DNA of 64,000 nucleotides. Origin: Paenibacillus sp. 481 (GTDB lineage: Bacteria > Bacillota > Bacilli > Paenibacillales > Paenibacillaceae). How positions within the stretch are numbered: the stretch's first letter is position 1; every line of letters starts with the position of its first letter. Below, piece after piece: positions 8,891 to 18,076 of this stretch. The stretch is from assembly GCF_021223605.1 (NCBI RefSeq), contig NZ_CP075175.1, forward strand, positions 1,840,001 through 1,904,000, in the 5' to 3' direction. Position numbers and translations under genes: made by a program. Under the pieces are notes generated by a model. It saw only the letters and a program-made list of their open reading frames with translations. It did no database searches and was not told the DNA's origin.

Positions 8891-8916
8891 AATAATCAAA
8901 CTTATATTTGATTATT
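8891..8916. promoter_or_regulatory. Palindromic operator of the CadC-like repressor
   Basis: Perfect 10-bp arms AATAATCAAA / TTTGATTATT are separated by 6 bp, immediately upstream of the repressor's ribosome site. The position and the AT-rich 10-6-10 layout fit ArsR-family operators, so autoregulation is inferred. Confidence 0.75.
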
Positions 8917-8992
8917 AACTAAACTGATTCAAGTATACCGCGAATTTGTTATTTATTCGAGTTTTAATGGTTGAATATACACAACAAAAAAT

Positions 8993-9038
8993 TGTCGCCG
9001 ATCCCCGGGGGTTTAAACACTGTTGGGGGTCGACGACA
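8993..9038 (-). terminator. Probable terminator of the beta-helix gene
   Basis: Imperfect stem with arms TGTCGCCGATCCCC and GGGGGTCGACGACA. The minus strand continues into a T-rich run (from AAAAAA at 8986-8991) and the plus strand into TTTTT, so it can work both ways. It lies about 150 bp downstream of the gene at 9186-10529. Confidence 0.65.
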
Positions 9039-9185
9039 TTTTTAATTAGGCCTATTTGCACGTTCAATCATTTCCACGAGGATTCTTCATCATACAGACG
9101 CTAAGAACAACGAATTAATGATGTTCTACAAGTCCGCTCATGTGAAGACATATTTAGAAGAAATACGGGATAAGAACTGGAGTTA

Positions 9186-10529
9186 TTATTCTAGGATGCA
9201 TCCTTCGAGAGTTAACGTACTTGTTGCAGAACTATAATAGGGAACCGTGAGGTTAGCTATACTTTTGACACCGATAGCCTTTACTTTAACTCCATCATTA
9301 GCTGCAAATCCGCCATTTGCATTTTCCGTTAGAAGCCCGGATTTAAGCGTTACTGTACCTAACAATGGCTGTTGAAGCATGATTCCGAATCGAAGCTTAT
9401 CCGCCACTCCACATCTAATGACATTATTACCTTCGAGTACCGGAGAATGAAGGTATTGCACATTAATACCTTCGTATAGCGCCTCGATAATCGTATTGTT
9501 CCGAATCACGAAATCGTAGCCTACGCCTGTTGTTGTACCAGCCTCGAAATCGATGCCTCGATGACCGCCCTCAAGAGTGTTGTTCTCGATGAGAACGTTA
9601 GACACTCTCGTACCATAGAGCTTAATATGAGCACCATTTGGCGTTACCGTGTACACTCGACTCACATTATTAACGATACGAATATTTGAACAGAACGATG
9701 GAGTCGGCTCACCTGGAGACACCCTCACTGCCCCACTAGCAGACTCAATGAAAGTGTTCCCTTGAATAAGTACATCAGTAGTATGACCTACCTTAGCGTT
9801 GTTGCTTCCTGTTATATGGATGGAGGTATTCTTCTTCTCCGTGCTACAGTTAATAAACGTACTATTTAAGATTTGAATCTTAGATGAGCCATTAATATCT
9901 ATAGCTTCTTCCCGAGTATCTTTGAAATAGGAATCAACGACTGTGAAATTAGTAATCGATTCATTAAAGTCGACTCCCTCAAAAATGCCTACAGCTCGAA
10001 GTCGAGTAGCACTCCCACCATGTACGAATGCGGACGCCAGAAGCGTACCTCCGCCATACGTTTCATAGGATATATCACTTAGCTGGGCATTGCTACAGTG
10101 CTGAATCCAAATAGCTGGATACCACCAACCTGTAAATTTGAGTCGACGGAACTCAGGGGACACCACGTCCTTAGCGATGAGACAGTAGTTCGAGATCGTA
10201 GAGTGGAATGTTAAATCCTCCGCGATCAATCCTGATCCACCGTTCTTCTCAAATAAATAGGACTCCACATTACCGTATTGATCCGCCGGATTTTTCTTAG
10301 GAATCGGATGCTCTAAGCTAATTAGAGTAGCGTGCCCACCCTTCAGAGTTACCCCATTGGGTACGAGGATCGACGAGGCAGGAGTGAACCGATACTTGCG
10401 GTTATCCTCGAATTTAAGGATGCCTCCCCCTAATGCCTCTAGACTTGTAATCTTACTGCGAACGACATCCGTGTAATCCTGCGTTCCTTCTACATAGGGT
10501 ACTGTTACGATTGGTTGACTCATGCTCAT
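9186..10529 (-). CDS. Right-handed parallel beta-helix protein (pectate-lyase-like fold)
   Basis: A 447-residue protein with a pectate-lyase-3-like N-terminal coil (ILKFEDNRKYRFTPASSILV, then NGVTLKGG). Many parallel beta-helix repeats follow, with recurring VLIENNTLEGG-, IRNNTIIEALYEG- and LEGNNVIRCG-type turns rich in Asn-Asn ladders. There is no signal peptide. Such folds occur in polysaccharide lyases/epimerases, phage tail spikes and spore or surface proteins. No lyase-specific catalytic set was recognised, so the activity is open. The ATG at 10529 has AGGAGG 7 bp upstream; TTG at 10532 is less likely. It stands alone, with no phage genes around it. Confidence 0.75.
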   Translation of the reverse strand: MSMSQPIVTVPYVEGTQDYTDVVRSKITSLEALGGGILKFEDNRKYRFTPASSILVPNGVTLKGGHATLISLEHPIPKKNPADQYGNVESYLFEKNGGSGLIAEDLTFHSTISNYCLIAKDVVSPEFRRLKFTGWWYPAIWIQHCSNAQLSDISYETYGGGTLLASAFVHGGSATRLRAVGIFEGVDFNESITNFTVVDSYFKDTREEAIDINGSSKIQILNSTFINCSTEKKNTSIHITGSNNAKVGHTTDVLIQGNTFIESASGAVRVSPGEPTPSFCSNIRIVNNVSRVYTVTPNGAHIKLYGTRVSNVLIENNTLEGGHRGIDFEAGTTTGVGYDFVIRNNTIIEALYEGINVQYLHSPVLEGNNVIRCGVADKLRFGIMLQQPLLGTVTLKSGLLTENANGGFAANDGVKVKAIGVKSIANLTVPYYSSATSTLTLEGCILE

Positions 10530-10549
10530 CAAACCGCCTCCTAATAAGT

Positions 10550-11007
10550 TATGATCTAGGTGCGAGGTCTAAGCTGTATCTGGGAGAAGTAGCGACCTAC
10601 AACTCCCAGTTAATGAGAAGTACTTATGATTAGACATGGAATTAAAATGACATAAAAAAATGGGATTCAACAGGTGTGAATGAGCTAAGATACGATCAAT
10701 TTGCAGATAAAAAAGAAGGGAAGATGGTTACTGAAAAATGTATGTTGACTCAACACAACTCGGGAAAGGGGAACTTATGTTCTTATTTTAACATGAGAAT
10801 AGTCGAATGACAACCCTTTTTTAACCTTTTAGGCAATCATTTTTCCCCTGCAAGATTACTTGTTTATTGTGAACCTCAGCATCTCAGATAGGAGAAATAT
10901 CTAAGTAGAAACCAAATAAAAAGACAGCGCTCAGTGAGCCCTGCCTAGGGGTGATTTAACACAATCAAAAGCCAAATAACCATTAATAACATTAACCGAA
11001 CAGCACA
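10550..11007. other. Intergenic region, possible gene debris
   Basis: No complete gene was found. A plus-strand frame without a start codon (about 10640-10811, including GVNELRYDQFADKKEG) keeps gene-like composition for about 50 codons and may be a decayed fragment. No repeat or clear terminator was seen. Confidence 0.35.
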
Positions 11008-11190
11008 TTAAGGAGATGTGGAAACTCTCAAATCACCCAAGTAATTCGTTTCTATTTCAGTTTCAACAATTCCGCCTTCTTCACGATTAGCGAAGTAAGC
11101 CTTTGCTTTAGGTCTGGAACTAATCGTCTTACATAAGGATTCATCTATATATAACCATACCGTGGAGATTAGTAAGAAAATTTTAGACAT
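11008..11190 (-). CDS. Doubtful small ORF, possible gene remnant
   Basis: A 60-codon frame beginning at an ATG with no recognisable ribosome site. The N-terminal half is hydrophobic and the rest is polar (KAKAYFANREEGG, EIETNYLGDL). No family was recognised. It lies in a long gene-poor stretch and could be the tail of a lost gene. Low confidence that it is expressed. Confidence 0.25.
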   Translation of the reverse strand: MSKIFLLISTVWLYIDESLCKTISSRPKAKAYFANREEGGIVETEIETNYLGDLRVSTSP

Positions 11191-11271
11191 CAGCGAAAAT
11201 GAGGTCTATGATTTCCGGCGCGAGCAGAATTAAAGCTCTGGAGTGAGTTACGGCAAAAATGCCATTCCCTA

Positions 11272-11934
11272 TCACCATGTAAAGGGAATGGCATTTTTAT
11301 CTTTAACGGATACGTGCGCGCTATCCGCGATGTAATATCGCCAAGGCTTGTCTGCATACTCCTCCGCGTAAGGAATATTGATGCGCGGCGCGCAGACGAT
11401 ACGCTCTTCCCCCGGCCACGCCCCGGCTTCAAGCCATAGCTCCTCGCTTACGAGCAGATTAATGCCATTGAACGCTTTGTCGATGGACAAAGCCTGACAT
11501 AGCTTGCCCGGGCCGTTGCACAGGTCGGCTGGCTTGCGCGATTTGATCGAGCGATGCTGCCGCATCCATTGCTCATCAGCAAGCGTCAACGGCTCAACGG
11601 CGCGGATCAGCACCACTTGCGGCTCGTCCTGCTGCGCAGCAACGACGTTTAAACAATAGTACATACCATAAATCATATACACGTAAGAAGTGCCGCCATC
11701 GTGAAACATGACTTCCGTACGCTGGGTACGGCGATTTCCGAACGCGTGACATCCCTTGTCTTCCGCTCCCCCGTAAGCTTCCGTTTCTACGATACGGCTG
11801 CGAACAACTCCATCCTCCGTGCGTCGTGCCAGCGTCGCACCTAGCAACAGCGGTGCAAGCTCCAGTGCACTTGCACGGCACAACGCTCTATCGATGCGCT
11901 CGGTAGGCTGCATCATAACTCTTTTTGCAATATC
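11272..11934 (-). CDS. DNA-3-methyladenine glycosylase (AAG/MPG family)
   Basis: Base-excision repair enzyme that removes 3-methyladenine and other alkylated purines. Family landmarks are in order: ALELAPLLLGATLARR, the catalytic glutamate in RIVETEAYGG, HAFGNRRTQRTEVMF, the DNA-intercalating YVYMIYGMYYCLNVV and the CNGPGKLCQAL motif. A GTG at 11934 has AAGGTGGG 8 bp upstream and gives about 220 residues. ATGs at 11967 and 11958 are alternatives, and homologues would suggest an even later start near MMQPTERID. It is encoded alone between two gene-poor stretches. Confidence 0.92.
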   Translation of the reverse strand, partial: DIAKRVMMQPTERIDRALCRASALELAPLLLGATLARRTEDGVVRSRIVETEAYGGAEDKGCHAFGNRRTQRTEVMFHDGGTSYVYMIYGMYYCLNVVAAQQDEPQVVLIRAVEPLTLADEQWMRQHRSIKSRKPADLCNGPGKLCQALSIDKAFNGINLLVSEELWLEAGAWPGEERIVCAPRINIPYAEEYADKPWRYYIADSAHVSVKDKNAIPFTW

Positions 11935-12060
11935 CACTCGTGATCCCACCTTCCACATGCACTCCACTCAAACCATATGCCCTTTGACCGCTTAGCGCTC
12001 GTCCACTCCGCTGCTCGGCTGCAATCATGCTAACTCGCCACAAGACTCTACACACAACTA

Positions 12061-12981
12061 CTAACTAGCCGCATACTCGCATATTTCTTGATACGAACAA
12101 CGGCGGCACCTACGCCGATCCTCTGTCGGCTCGAACGCTTCCATCGGCAGAGGTACATTGGCCTTGGGATCTGCCAACACCGATTGCATCGCCACAATGC
12201 TGCCGACCACATGCTCCTCAAGCTCACTCATTTCTTCTGCCGTCACTCGGTCTTCGTAGCACTGTCCACTAAGTAAATATTCCGTTCGTATATCCAGACG
12301 ATCATAAGGTACCTCATAAAGACGGTGTACATACAAACCATACAACCGCAACTGCGTCTTATTACGCTCATCTTCCTGTCCCGTCTTCCAATCCACAATG
12401 ATGTAGCGATCGTCGTGCCTGAACATAAAGTCGAGCTTCACATATATTTTCGTCCCTGCGATCTCCATCGTGTTGAGCCGCTCCAGCTCAATAAGCCGAG
12501 AACCCTCGGCCATATAATCTGCCAAGCTCCGACTATCTAGGAAGCGATCCGCCAAAATAGGAATGCGACTGCGAATCGTGTCAATTAGCTTGGGCGGCAG
12601 ACCGCCGTCGTAATACATTTCATGCAGCATCTTACGCTTGTTCGGCTGCTCCATCCAAGCCGCCATCTGTTGCGAATCTTTGTACGCTTGATTGAGCAAA
12701 TTGCGAACTCGCTGCACAAGCTCCGCTGATTCGAGCAGCTGTCCGGCTTGAAACCAGCGCATGAGCGATTGCTCCGCCATCTTATGCATCGCATCTCCGA
12801 ATACGAGATATAGATTCGTCATTTGCTTCAAGCGATACGTCTGACGCACCAAAGGCGGCGCATCGCGAAGCCATCCATTATGGGCACCATAATAATGATA
12901 AAAATATTTCCGCCGACACTCTTCAAACAAATGATGCCGCGATGGTGACCACGACCATTCAGGATAATTTGTGCGCTGCAT
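12061..12981 (-). CDS. Orphan PD-(D/E)XK nuclease with a RecB/Cas4-like Fe-S cysteine set
   Basis: RecB-family nuclease. The N-terminal motif SPSRHHLFEECRRKYFYHYY (residues about 12-31) gives the first cysteine, the active-site core is YIIVDWKTGQ (Asp and Lys of motif II/III, about residues 194-203), and the C-terminal RRCRRCSYQEICEY supplies three more cysteines. This four-cysteine arrangement matches the iron-sulfur clasp of AddB and Cas4 nucleases. No helicase domain, cas gene or AddAB partner is adjacent, so its role in repair or recombination is unknown. Confidence 0.85.
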   Translation of the reverse strand: MQRTNYPEWSWSPSRHHLFEECRRKYFYHYYGAHNGWLRDAPPLVRQTYRLKQMTNLYLVFGDAMHKMAEQSLMRWFQAGQLLESAELVQRVRNLLNQAYKDSQQMAAWMEQPNKRKMLHEMYYDGGLPPKLIDTIRSRIPILADRFLDSRSLADYMAEGSRLIELERLNTMEIAGTKIYVKLDFMFRHDDRYIIVDWKTGQEDERNKTQLRLYGLYVHRLYEVPYDRLDIRTEYLLSGQCYEDRVTAEEMSELEEHVVGSIVAMQSVLADPKANVPLPMEAFEPTEDRRRCRRCSYQEICEYAAS

Positions 12982-13110
12982 AGCTGCTTCTACTCCTCCG
13001 CACCGTTAGTGATAGATACGATCATTATATCATGTCCCATCTACTATCGTGGGTATATCCCTCTTCATCATCCTGAGACAGATCCGGTATTTTCACATCT
13101 TAATTGAGGA

Positions 13111-13545
13111 CTATCGTACTTCCACTTTAAAAGCATATGCAACCGAACCTTCTGACCAAGCACCATAAACAGAATAGACATAAACACCTTTTTCTGCTGG
13201 AACCAACATTTTATTGGATTCGATTATTTTTTGCCTAACCCCTTCTTTATCAGAGGCGATATTCCATCTGTGTGCTCCCCATGTATGATCTTGAGGTGAA
13301 TCGTCAAACTGAATAGTCAGCTTTGATGTTGCAGGAATGACAACCGCCTGTTTTTCTTTCATTACTTCCAAGGGAGAACCATAAGTAGGCTCGAGCTCCC
13401 AAAAGGAAGAGACTAAATAAGTATGTATCTTGATAGGATTATTTTCGACGCTTACTTCAAGTATGGGTAACGGTTTATGGTTGGAACACCCCGCCATTAA
13501 CAATGTAATTACAAACAAAAGAAATAATGTTTTGAACGTTCGCAA
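13111..13545 (-). CDS. Putative lipoprotein, unknown function
   Basis: Exported lipoprotein of about 144 residues with a signal ending in the lipobox LMAGC; the mature part follows at CSNHKPLP. It contains TYGSPLEV and YVYSVYGAWSEGSVAYAFKVEV, suggesting a beta-rich domain, but no family was recognised. The ribosome site GGGAGG directly abuts an ATG (13551) but is 7 bp from a TTG at 13545, so TTG is the likely start. It lies upstream of no other gene in its direction and may form a loose pair with the exported protein at 13748-14491. Confidence 0.6.
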   Translation of the reverse strand: MRTFKTLFLLFVITLLMAGCSNHKPLPILEVSVENNPIKIHTYLVSSFWELEPTYGSPLEVMKEKQAVVIPATSKLTIQFDDSPQDHTWGAHRWNIASDKEGVRQKIIESNKMLVPAEKGVYVYSVYGAWSEGSVAYAFKVEVR

Positions 13546-13655
13546 GCTCATCCCTCCCACAATATATCGCTGTTTCTTGCTTCTGATTCATTAGAGCGCT
13601 CATTATTTATGGTTTAGAAGTTCATTTAATGAATGGTAGATTTCCTGAATAAAAT

Positions 13656-13685
13656 AAAAAAAGGAAGAGAGTCTCTTCCTTTTTT
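13656..13685. terminator. Bidirectional terminator
   Basis: Perfect arms AAAAAAGGAAGAGA / TCTCTTCCTTTTTT around a 1-3 base loop. It serves the minus-strand gene ending at 13748. Confidence 0.85.
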
Positions 13686-13747
13686 CGATAGATATTTATG
13701 TTCTTGTTATACCGATGAATCGAAGTTGCTCCGCTTGCTACACTTCG

Positions 13748-14491
13748 TTAGTGCAACCAACGCAATTCACCAGCGTTAAGTTTTGCCGAGACTCTATTTT
13801 GCAAATCGGTATCCGAAACCCAAGCTATACTATCCGTCAGCACATTCCAACAATCTCTTCCTTTTTGATTGTTGTATAAATCCATGTCACGATGCGCAAT
13901 TTTACTATATCCGTCAGCCTCGTTGCCTACTAGCTCACTCGCAGGCTTTGTTTCATGCGCTGTTCCATACAGGCTTGCCCAGTTTTTACTAACATATTTG
14001 CACATCAAAGCATTCCAAATGGCATGACGATACGCATCAGACACATCCCCTAATCCATTCCTGCCATATTTCGCTTGTGTGAATTGGAACGCTTTTTTCG
14101 ATGTAGAAACCGTAATTGCTGCGTTAACGGGATGACTTGCGACGAGTGCCTTTTCCGCCAATGTTAAACGTGACCATTGATCGTAAGAAATGTTCTCTTG
14201 GATAGCCTCTTCATCAAAATGTCGAACAATTTCGGCAGGTGATAGGTTTGGATGTTGCTTCTTGAAATGATCAATTTGTTGATAGAATGCAATTGCAGGA
14301 TCATCTTTCGGTAAATCTTTATAGAAGTCGCTATTAAAAAAGGTCTCGAATGTGATTTCCTTCATTCCCTGTTGTTCCATGTTCTGCGAGATGCTTTGCA
14401 CAGTTGGATCGGCTTGAGCTGAAGCTGATAGTGGGGTAAGAACAGCGGTAGAGAGTACAGAAATTGCAATGATAGATTTTTTCAAAATCAT
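13748..14491 (-). CDS. Exported protein with a DUF6973-like domain
   Basis: Signal peptide KKSIIAISVLSTAVLTPLSA followed by SAQA. A helical linker follows (residues about 30-120), then a domain with DAYRHAIWNALMCKY, GTAHE, NEADGYSKIAHRDMDLYNNQ and GRDCW. The conserved His, Glu and Asp residues match the DUF6973 family, found in secreted proteins and at the C-terminus of some polymorphic toxins and wall-associated proteins. The biochemical function is unknown. The ATG at 14491 has AAGGGAG 11 bp upstream; the longer frame to 14530 lacks a site. The terminator at 13656-13685 ends it. Confidence 0.65.
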   Translation of the reverse strand: MILKKSIIAISVLSTAVLTPLSASAQADPTVQSISQNMEQQGMKEITFETFFNSDFYKDLPKDDPAIAFYQQIDHFKKQHPNLSPAEIVRHFDEEAIQENISYDQWSRLTLAEKALVASHPVNAAITVSTSKKAFQFTQAKYGRNGLGDVSDAYRHAIWNALMCKYVSKNWASLYGTAHETKPASELVGNEADGYSKIAHRDMDLYNNQKGRDCWNVLTDSIAWVSDTDLQNRVSAKLNAGELRWLH

Positions 14492-14637
14492 CGAAACAAC
14501 ATCTCCCTTGAAAATAATATTTAGATTCACTTCCAGTATATAACTATTAATTCTACTGTCAATATATATTTTCTAATTAATTGAATAGATGTATTTATAA
14601 TTAAACATCTAACTAAATAAACCATTTATATAAAAAA

Positions 14638-14687
14638 ATCAGCCCCAGATTCTCGCGCATTACACGGAGATACCCACTGGGCTGATT
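14638..14687 (-). terminator. Terminator of the maltodextrin-locus regulator
   Basis: Arms AATCAGCCC / GGGCTGATT with a large loop. On the minus strand it ends in seven T residues, about 80 bp past the LacI-type gene. Confidence 0.75.
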
Positions 14688-14765
14688 GTATTCATCTTTA
14701 TATTGATTTCATATATTTACATCGTCTCGAAAAAAACACGGCCATAAATGTCTTCCCGAAACATT

Positions 14766-15779
14766 CTACTGCAAGGAAGACTCCCTCACAATAATCCGGT
14801 GCGGAATAATAAGCTGATTATGATGCACAGTCTCGCCCTTAATCGCACGAATCAACGTTTGCGATGCCGTATATCCCAATTGATAAATGCCGATATCCAC
14901 CGAAGTAAGCGGCGGCGTAGCCAATTCAGCGAGCGATATGTTATTGAAGCTCACTAGACTCAAGTCCTGTGGGATTTTATAGCCTAGCTCCGCCAATCCG
15001 CGCATCACGCCAAATGCGACAATATCGTCGATGGCGACAAGCGCAGTTGGCCGCTCTGGCAAGTTCATAAAGAAGGACATCGCGCGATAACCGCTCTCCT
15101 GCAAGAACTCACCCTCCACAATCCATTCCGGATGCGCCTCTAGATCATTCTCCCGCAGCGCCTGCAAATACCCTTCCAATCGATCCTTCGACAAAATTAA
15201 ATTGGACGGCCCACTCACAAACCCGATGCGGCGATGCCCTTGCGCGATCAAATGACGCGTCGCATCATACGAAGCGAGCACATTGTTATTGTCCACGGCC
15301 AAAATATCTGGATGCTCTTCACTACGACCGATCAGCACAAACGGAAACTTTTGCCCCTTCAAAAATTCAATCAATGGATCGTGACGTCGCGAGTAAAGCA
15401 AGATGACACCGTCAACACGTCGTCCCCGCACTAAGCGCGTAACCGCTTCCAGCTCTTCTTGCTCGGTCGCCCCTGTCGTCATCATCAGATCGAATCCGAC
15501 GCGACTGGACTGAGTGACAATACCTCGAATCACTTCCGCAAAAAATAAATTCAAAAACAGCTCATCCGCTGGGCGCGGCAAAATTAGAGCAATTGTATTC
15601 GTTGTCTTGGATACTAGACTTTTAGCCATCACATTCGGATGGTAACCAAGCTCGTTCATGACTTCGCGCACTCGCGCCGAAGTCTTCGGACTAATACGCG
15701 GATTGTTAGACAACACGCGCGATACCGTGGAAGGGGAGACCCCCGCTTGCTTGGCGACATCAATAATCGTTACGGACAT
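14766..15779 (-). CDS. LacI-family regulator of the maltodextrin/cyclodextrin locus (MalR-like)
   Basis: LacI/GalR repressor with the DNA-binding head TIIDVAKQAGVSPSTVSRVL at the very N-terminus, the hinge helix NVMAKSLVSKTTNTIALI, and a periplasmic-binding-protein-like effector domain to residue 337. The ATG at 15779 has AAGGAGGGAG upstream; upstream ATGs (15851) are not needed. It lies last in a run of same-direction genes for maltodextrin uptake and starch degradation, so a maltose or maltodextrin effector is the natural inference. Operators with AAACGTTT or AAACGC cores upstream of the CGTase and cyclomaltodextrinase genes are candidate targets. Confidence 0.9.
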   Translation of the reverse strand: MSVTIIDVAKQAGVSPSTVSRVLSNNPRISPKTSARVREVMNELGYHPNVMAKSLVSKTTNTIALILPRPADELFLNLFFAEVIRGIVTQSSRVGFDLMMTTGATEQEELEAVTRLVRGRRVDGVILLYSRRHDPLIEFLKGQKFPFVLIGRSEEHPDILAVDNNNVLASYDATRHLIAQGHRRIGFVSGPSNLILSKDRLEGYLQALRENDLEAHPEWIVEGEFLQESGYRAMSFFMNLPERPTALVAIDDIVAFGVMRGLAELGYKIPQDLSLVSFNNISLAELATPPLTSVDIGIYQLGYTASQTLIRAIKGETVHHNQLIIPHRIIVRESSLQ

Positions 15780-15902
15780 TTGCTCCCTCCTTCTCATCGT
15801 CCCGATACCTGCGTTATTGTTAATCCCAACCATTTCAATCCAATCCTTCACTAATGTTAGCTTACCTGATCATCAGTTGTAAAGGTTTACAAGTTAAACC
15901 GC

Positions 15903-16742
15903 TTAACCTTTTTCCGCCCCCGCCGTTAGGCCTTCGACAAGGAAGCGCTGGAACGCCATAAACAAAACCGTAATCGGCAAGGCAACAAGCACACATCCTG
16001 CGGCAAACACCGTAAACTGGGTCGCAAATTGGTCCCCGACCATGCTGTATAGACCGACGGCGAGCGTCAGCTTCTCCTTCGTTCGCAGCACCATCTGAGC
16101 AAAAATAAAATCGTTAAACGCCCCCGCAAACGACGTCACGGACAAAAATACAATTAACGGTCGCGACAAGGGCAGAAAAATACGCGTGAAGACAATCCAA
16201 TGATTCGCCCCATCGATACGGGCTGCGTCCTCCAAGCTTTGCGGAATCGTATCAAAATAGCCTTTGACGAGCAAATACCCCATCGCCGCTCCCGCCGTAT
16301 ACACAAACATAAGTGCCGAATGCTTGTTGAGCAAATTCATATTTAGCAGCAAAATGTAAACCGCCACCATGCTCATAAACGACGGGAACATGCCAAGTAC
16401 GAACAAAAAGCTCATTAACCCTTTTCGCCCATAGAACCGGAATCTCGAAAAAGCATAGCCCGCCAGCAGGACGAACAGCGTACTGAACACCATCGAGACG
16501 AACGCAATTTTAAGTGTGTTCACATACCACATCGCAAACGGAAACTTTACAAACAGATCACGGTAGTGTTGCAGCGTCAGTTGCTCCGGAATAAACGTTT
16601 CACTAAACAACGACGTCCCTGGACGCAGCGAGGACAACACAACCCACAATGCAGGGTACAGCGCGATAATCGCAATGATGGCGAGCAGGACGTGCGTCGT
16701 GATGACCCATACTTTTTTGCGCAGCTTGTATACGTACATCAT
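15903..16742 (-). CDS. mdxG: Maltodextrin ABC importer permease, MalG/MdxG type
   Basis: Inner-membrane permease with six predicted membrane helices and the EAA loop LEDAARIDGANHWIVFTRIF characteristic of MalG-family subunits, which dock to the ATPase. The 279-residue length is standard. Its ATG overlaps the end of mdxF by 4 bp, so the two are translationally coupled. With MdxF and the binding protein it imports maltodextrins, and in this genomic context probably cyclodextrins or their products. No ATPase gene is present. A shared MsmX-type ATPase elsewhere is expected from what is known in Bacillota. Confidence 0.93.
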   Translation of the reverse strand: MMYVYKLRKKVWVITTHVLLAIIAIIALYPALWVVLSSLRPGTSLFSETFIPEQLTLQHYRDLFVKFPFAMWYVNTLKIAFVSMVFSTLFVLLAGYAFSRFRFYGRKGLMSFLFVLGMFPSFMSMVAVYILLLNMNLLNKHSALMFVYTAGAAMGYLLVKGYFDTIPQSLEDAARIDGANHWIVFTRIFLPLSRPLIVFLSVTSFAGAFNDFIFAQMVLRTKEKLTLAVGLYSMVGDQFATQFTVFAAGCVLVALPITVLFMAFQRFLVEGLTAGAEKG

Positions 16743-18052
16743 CGCAAACCATCCTCCTCTTTAAAGGCACGCGTGCGGCGGAAATTCCACACCGAGATAC
16801 TTGCCAACAGGACAAAAATAACGATGCTGATGACCGAAGCAAAATTGTACTTCCCATTCGTAATCGACAAATTGTACAGCCACGTAATTAAGATGTCCGT
16901 ACTACCTGCGAATTGATAATCGCTGTTGGCCGGCCTGCCGTTCGTCATTAAATAAATAACGTTGAAGTTGTTAAAGTTGCCCGCGAACTGCGTGATCAGA
17001 ATCGGTGACAGCGAGAACATGACGCTCGGAAACGTAATTTTGCGAAACTTCTGAAAGGATGATGCGCCGTCTACTTCAGCTGCTTCGTACATGTCACGCG
17101 GAATAGTCGTTAAAATGCCGATTATTAAGAGCATCGAAATCGGAAATCCGAGCCACATATTCGCCAGCAAGATCGTGACCTTCGCCCATAACGGATCAGA
17201 CAGCCAGTTCGGGCCTTCCATGCCGAACCAAGCTAAATACTGATTAATCGGGCCAAATTGAGCGTTGAACATGTTGCGCATAATGAGCAAAGACACGAAA
17301 GCAGGAATCGCAAACGGTAGCATAAAAATCGTACGCCAGAACGCTTTAAAGCGCGTTATGGGCTGCTGCACGAGCAGTGCGATCGCAAAGCCTCCGAAAA
17401 ACGTCGTCACCGTGGATAGCACGGCCCACACGACCGTCCATGAAAATACGCCGTAGAACGTATTGGCCCATGCATGTAGCGAAAATAAATCTGTGAACGC
17501 CGCGAATCCCGTCCAATCAACCAAATTGGCTGGCGGCAAATGCTTCGGTGACGAGTAGTTCGTAAATGCAATAAGTACGGAAAACACAAGCGGCAGTACA
17601 CTGAAAAAGAAAATAAATAATAAAGGCGGTGATAAAATAAGCTGTGGAAATTGTTGCTCAAACAGATGCTTTACACTTGCTGCAAAGCGACGCGGCTTGC
17701 CCCCTTGCTCCCTTAGCAAGCCATTCCGATAAGCATCGCGAATGTTATACACATAAAGCGCAATAAATAAGAGCACAACGAACAACACAATTAAGCCCTG
17801 TACGAGCAAAAAGATAGAGTGGTCGCCCGCTACTTTTTGGTACACCCTGCCCACTAACTCTAATCGCTGCTTCTTCTCGCCAAGCGTCATTAAGCCCCAA
17901 AGCGATTGGCCAACATTCGTCAGAGCATAATACCAGCCCCACACATAAACGGCGACGAGTAATCCACCTTTAACGAATTGTCGATTATACAATTGGCCTA
18001 ATCCCATAACGATGGCGGATAGAACAGCAGCTACAATCCGATACGGTTTCAT
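16739..18052 (-). CDS. mdxF: Maltodextrin ABC importer permease, MalF/MdxF type
   Basis: A 437-residue permease with an N-terminal extension. The first 140 residues hold extra membrane segments and a basic loop, then the core begins. The EAA loop MYEAAEVDGASSFQKFRKIT confirms the MalF family. The ATG at 18052 has GGGGGAG 7 bp upstream; a TTG immediately before it (18055) is less likely. It lies 24 bp after mdxE and overlaps mdxG by 4 bp. The N-terminal TM domain is longer than in minimal sugar permeases, as in Bacillus MdxF. Confidence 0.92.
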   Translation of the reverse strand: MKPYRIVAAVLSAIVMGLGQLYNRQFVKGGLLVAVYVWGWYYALTNVGQSLWGLMTLGEKKQRLELVGRVYQKVAGDHSIFLLVQGLIVLFVVLLFIALYVYNIRDAYRNGLLREQGGKPRRFAASVKHLFEQQFPQLILSPPLLFIFFFSVLPLVFSVLIAFTNYSSPKHLPPANLVDWTGFAAFTDLFSLHAWANTFYGVFSWTVVWAVLSTVTTFFGGFAIALLVQQPITRFKAFWRTIFMLPFAIPAFVSLLIMRNMFNAQFGPINQYLAWFGMEGPNWLSDPLWAKVTILLANMWLGFPISMLLIIGILTTIPRDMYEAAEVDGASSFQKFRKITFPSVMFSLSPILITQFAGNFNNFNVIYLMTNGRPANSDYQFAGSTDILITWLYNLSITNGKYNFASVISIVIFVLLASISVWNFRRTRAFKEEDGLR

Positions 18053-18076
18053 CAAGCACTCCCCCGATAGTAGAAG

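Noticed and set aside
8988..9040. Cluster of restriction-site-like sequence (CCCGGG, GTTTAAAC, GTCGAC) resembling a cloning polylinker
   Set aside because: The bases form the two arms and loop of a natural bidirectional terminator with T tracts on both strands, so the sites are coincidental.
9186..10529. Prophage tail-spike or phage remnant
   Set aside because: The fold fits, but no phage structural, integrase or lysis gene is nearby and flanking genes are chromosomal housekeeping types.
15639..15882. Small plus-strand frames opposite the LacI head domain
   Set aside because: Antisense shadows without ribosome sites.
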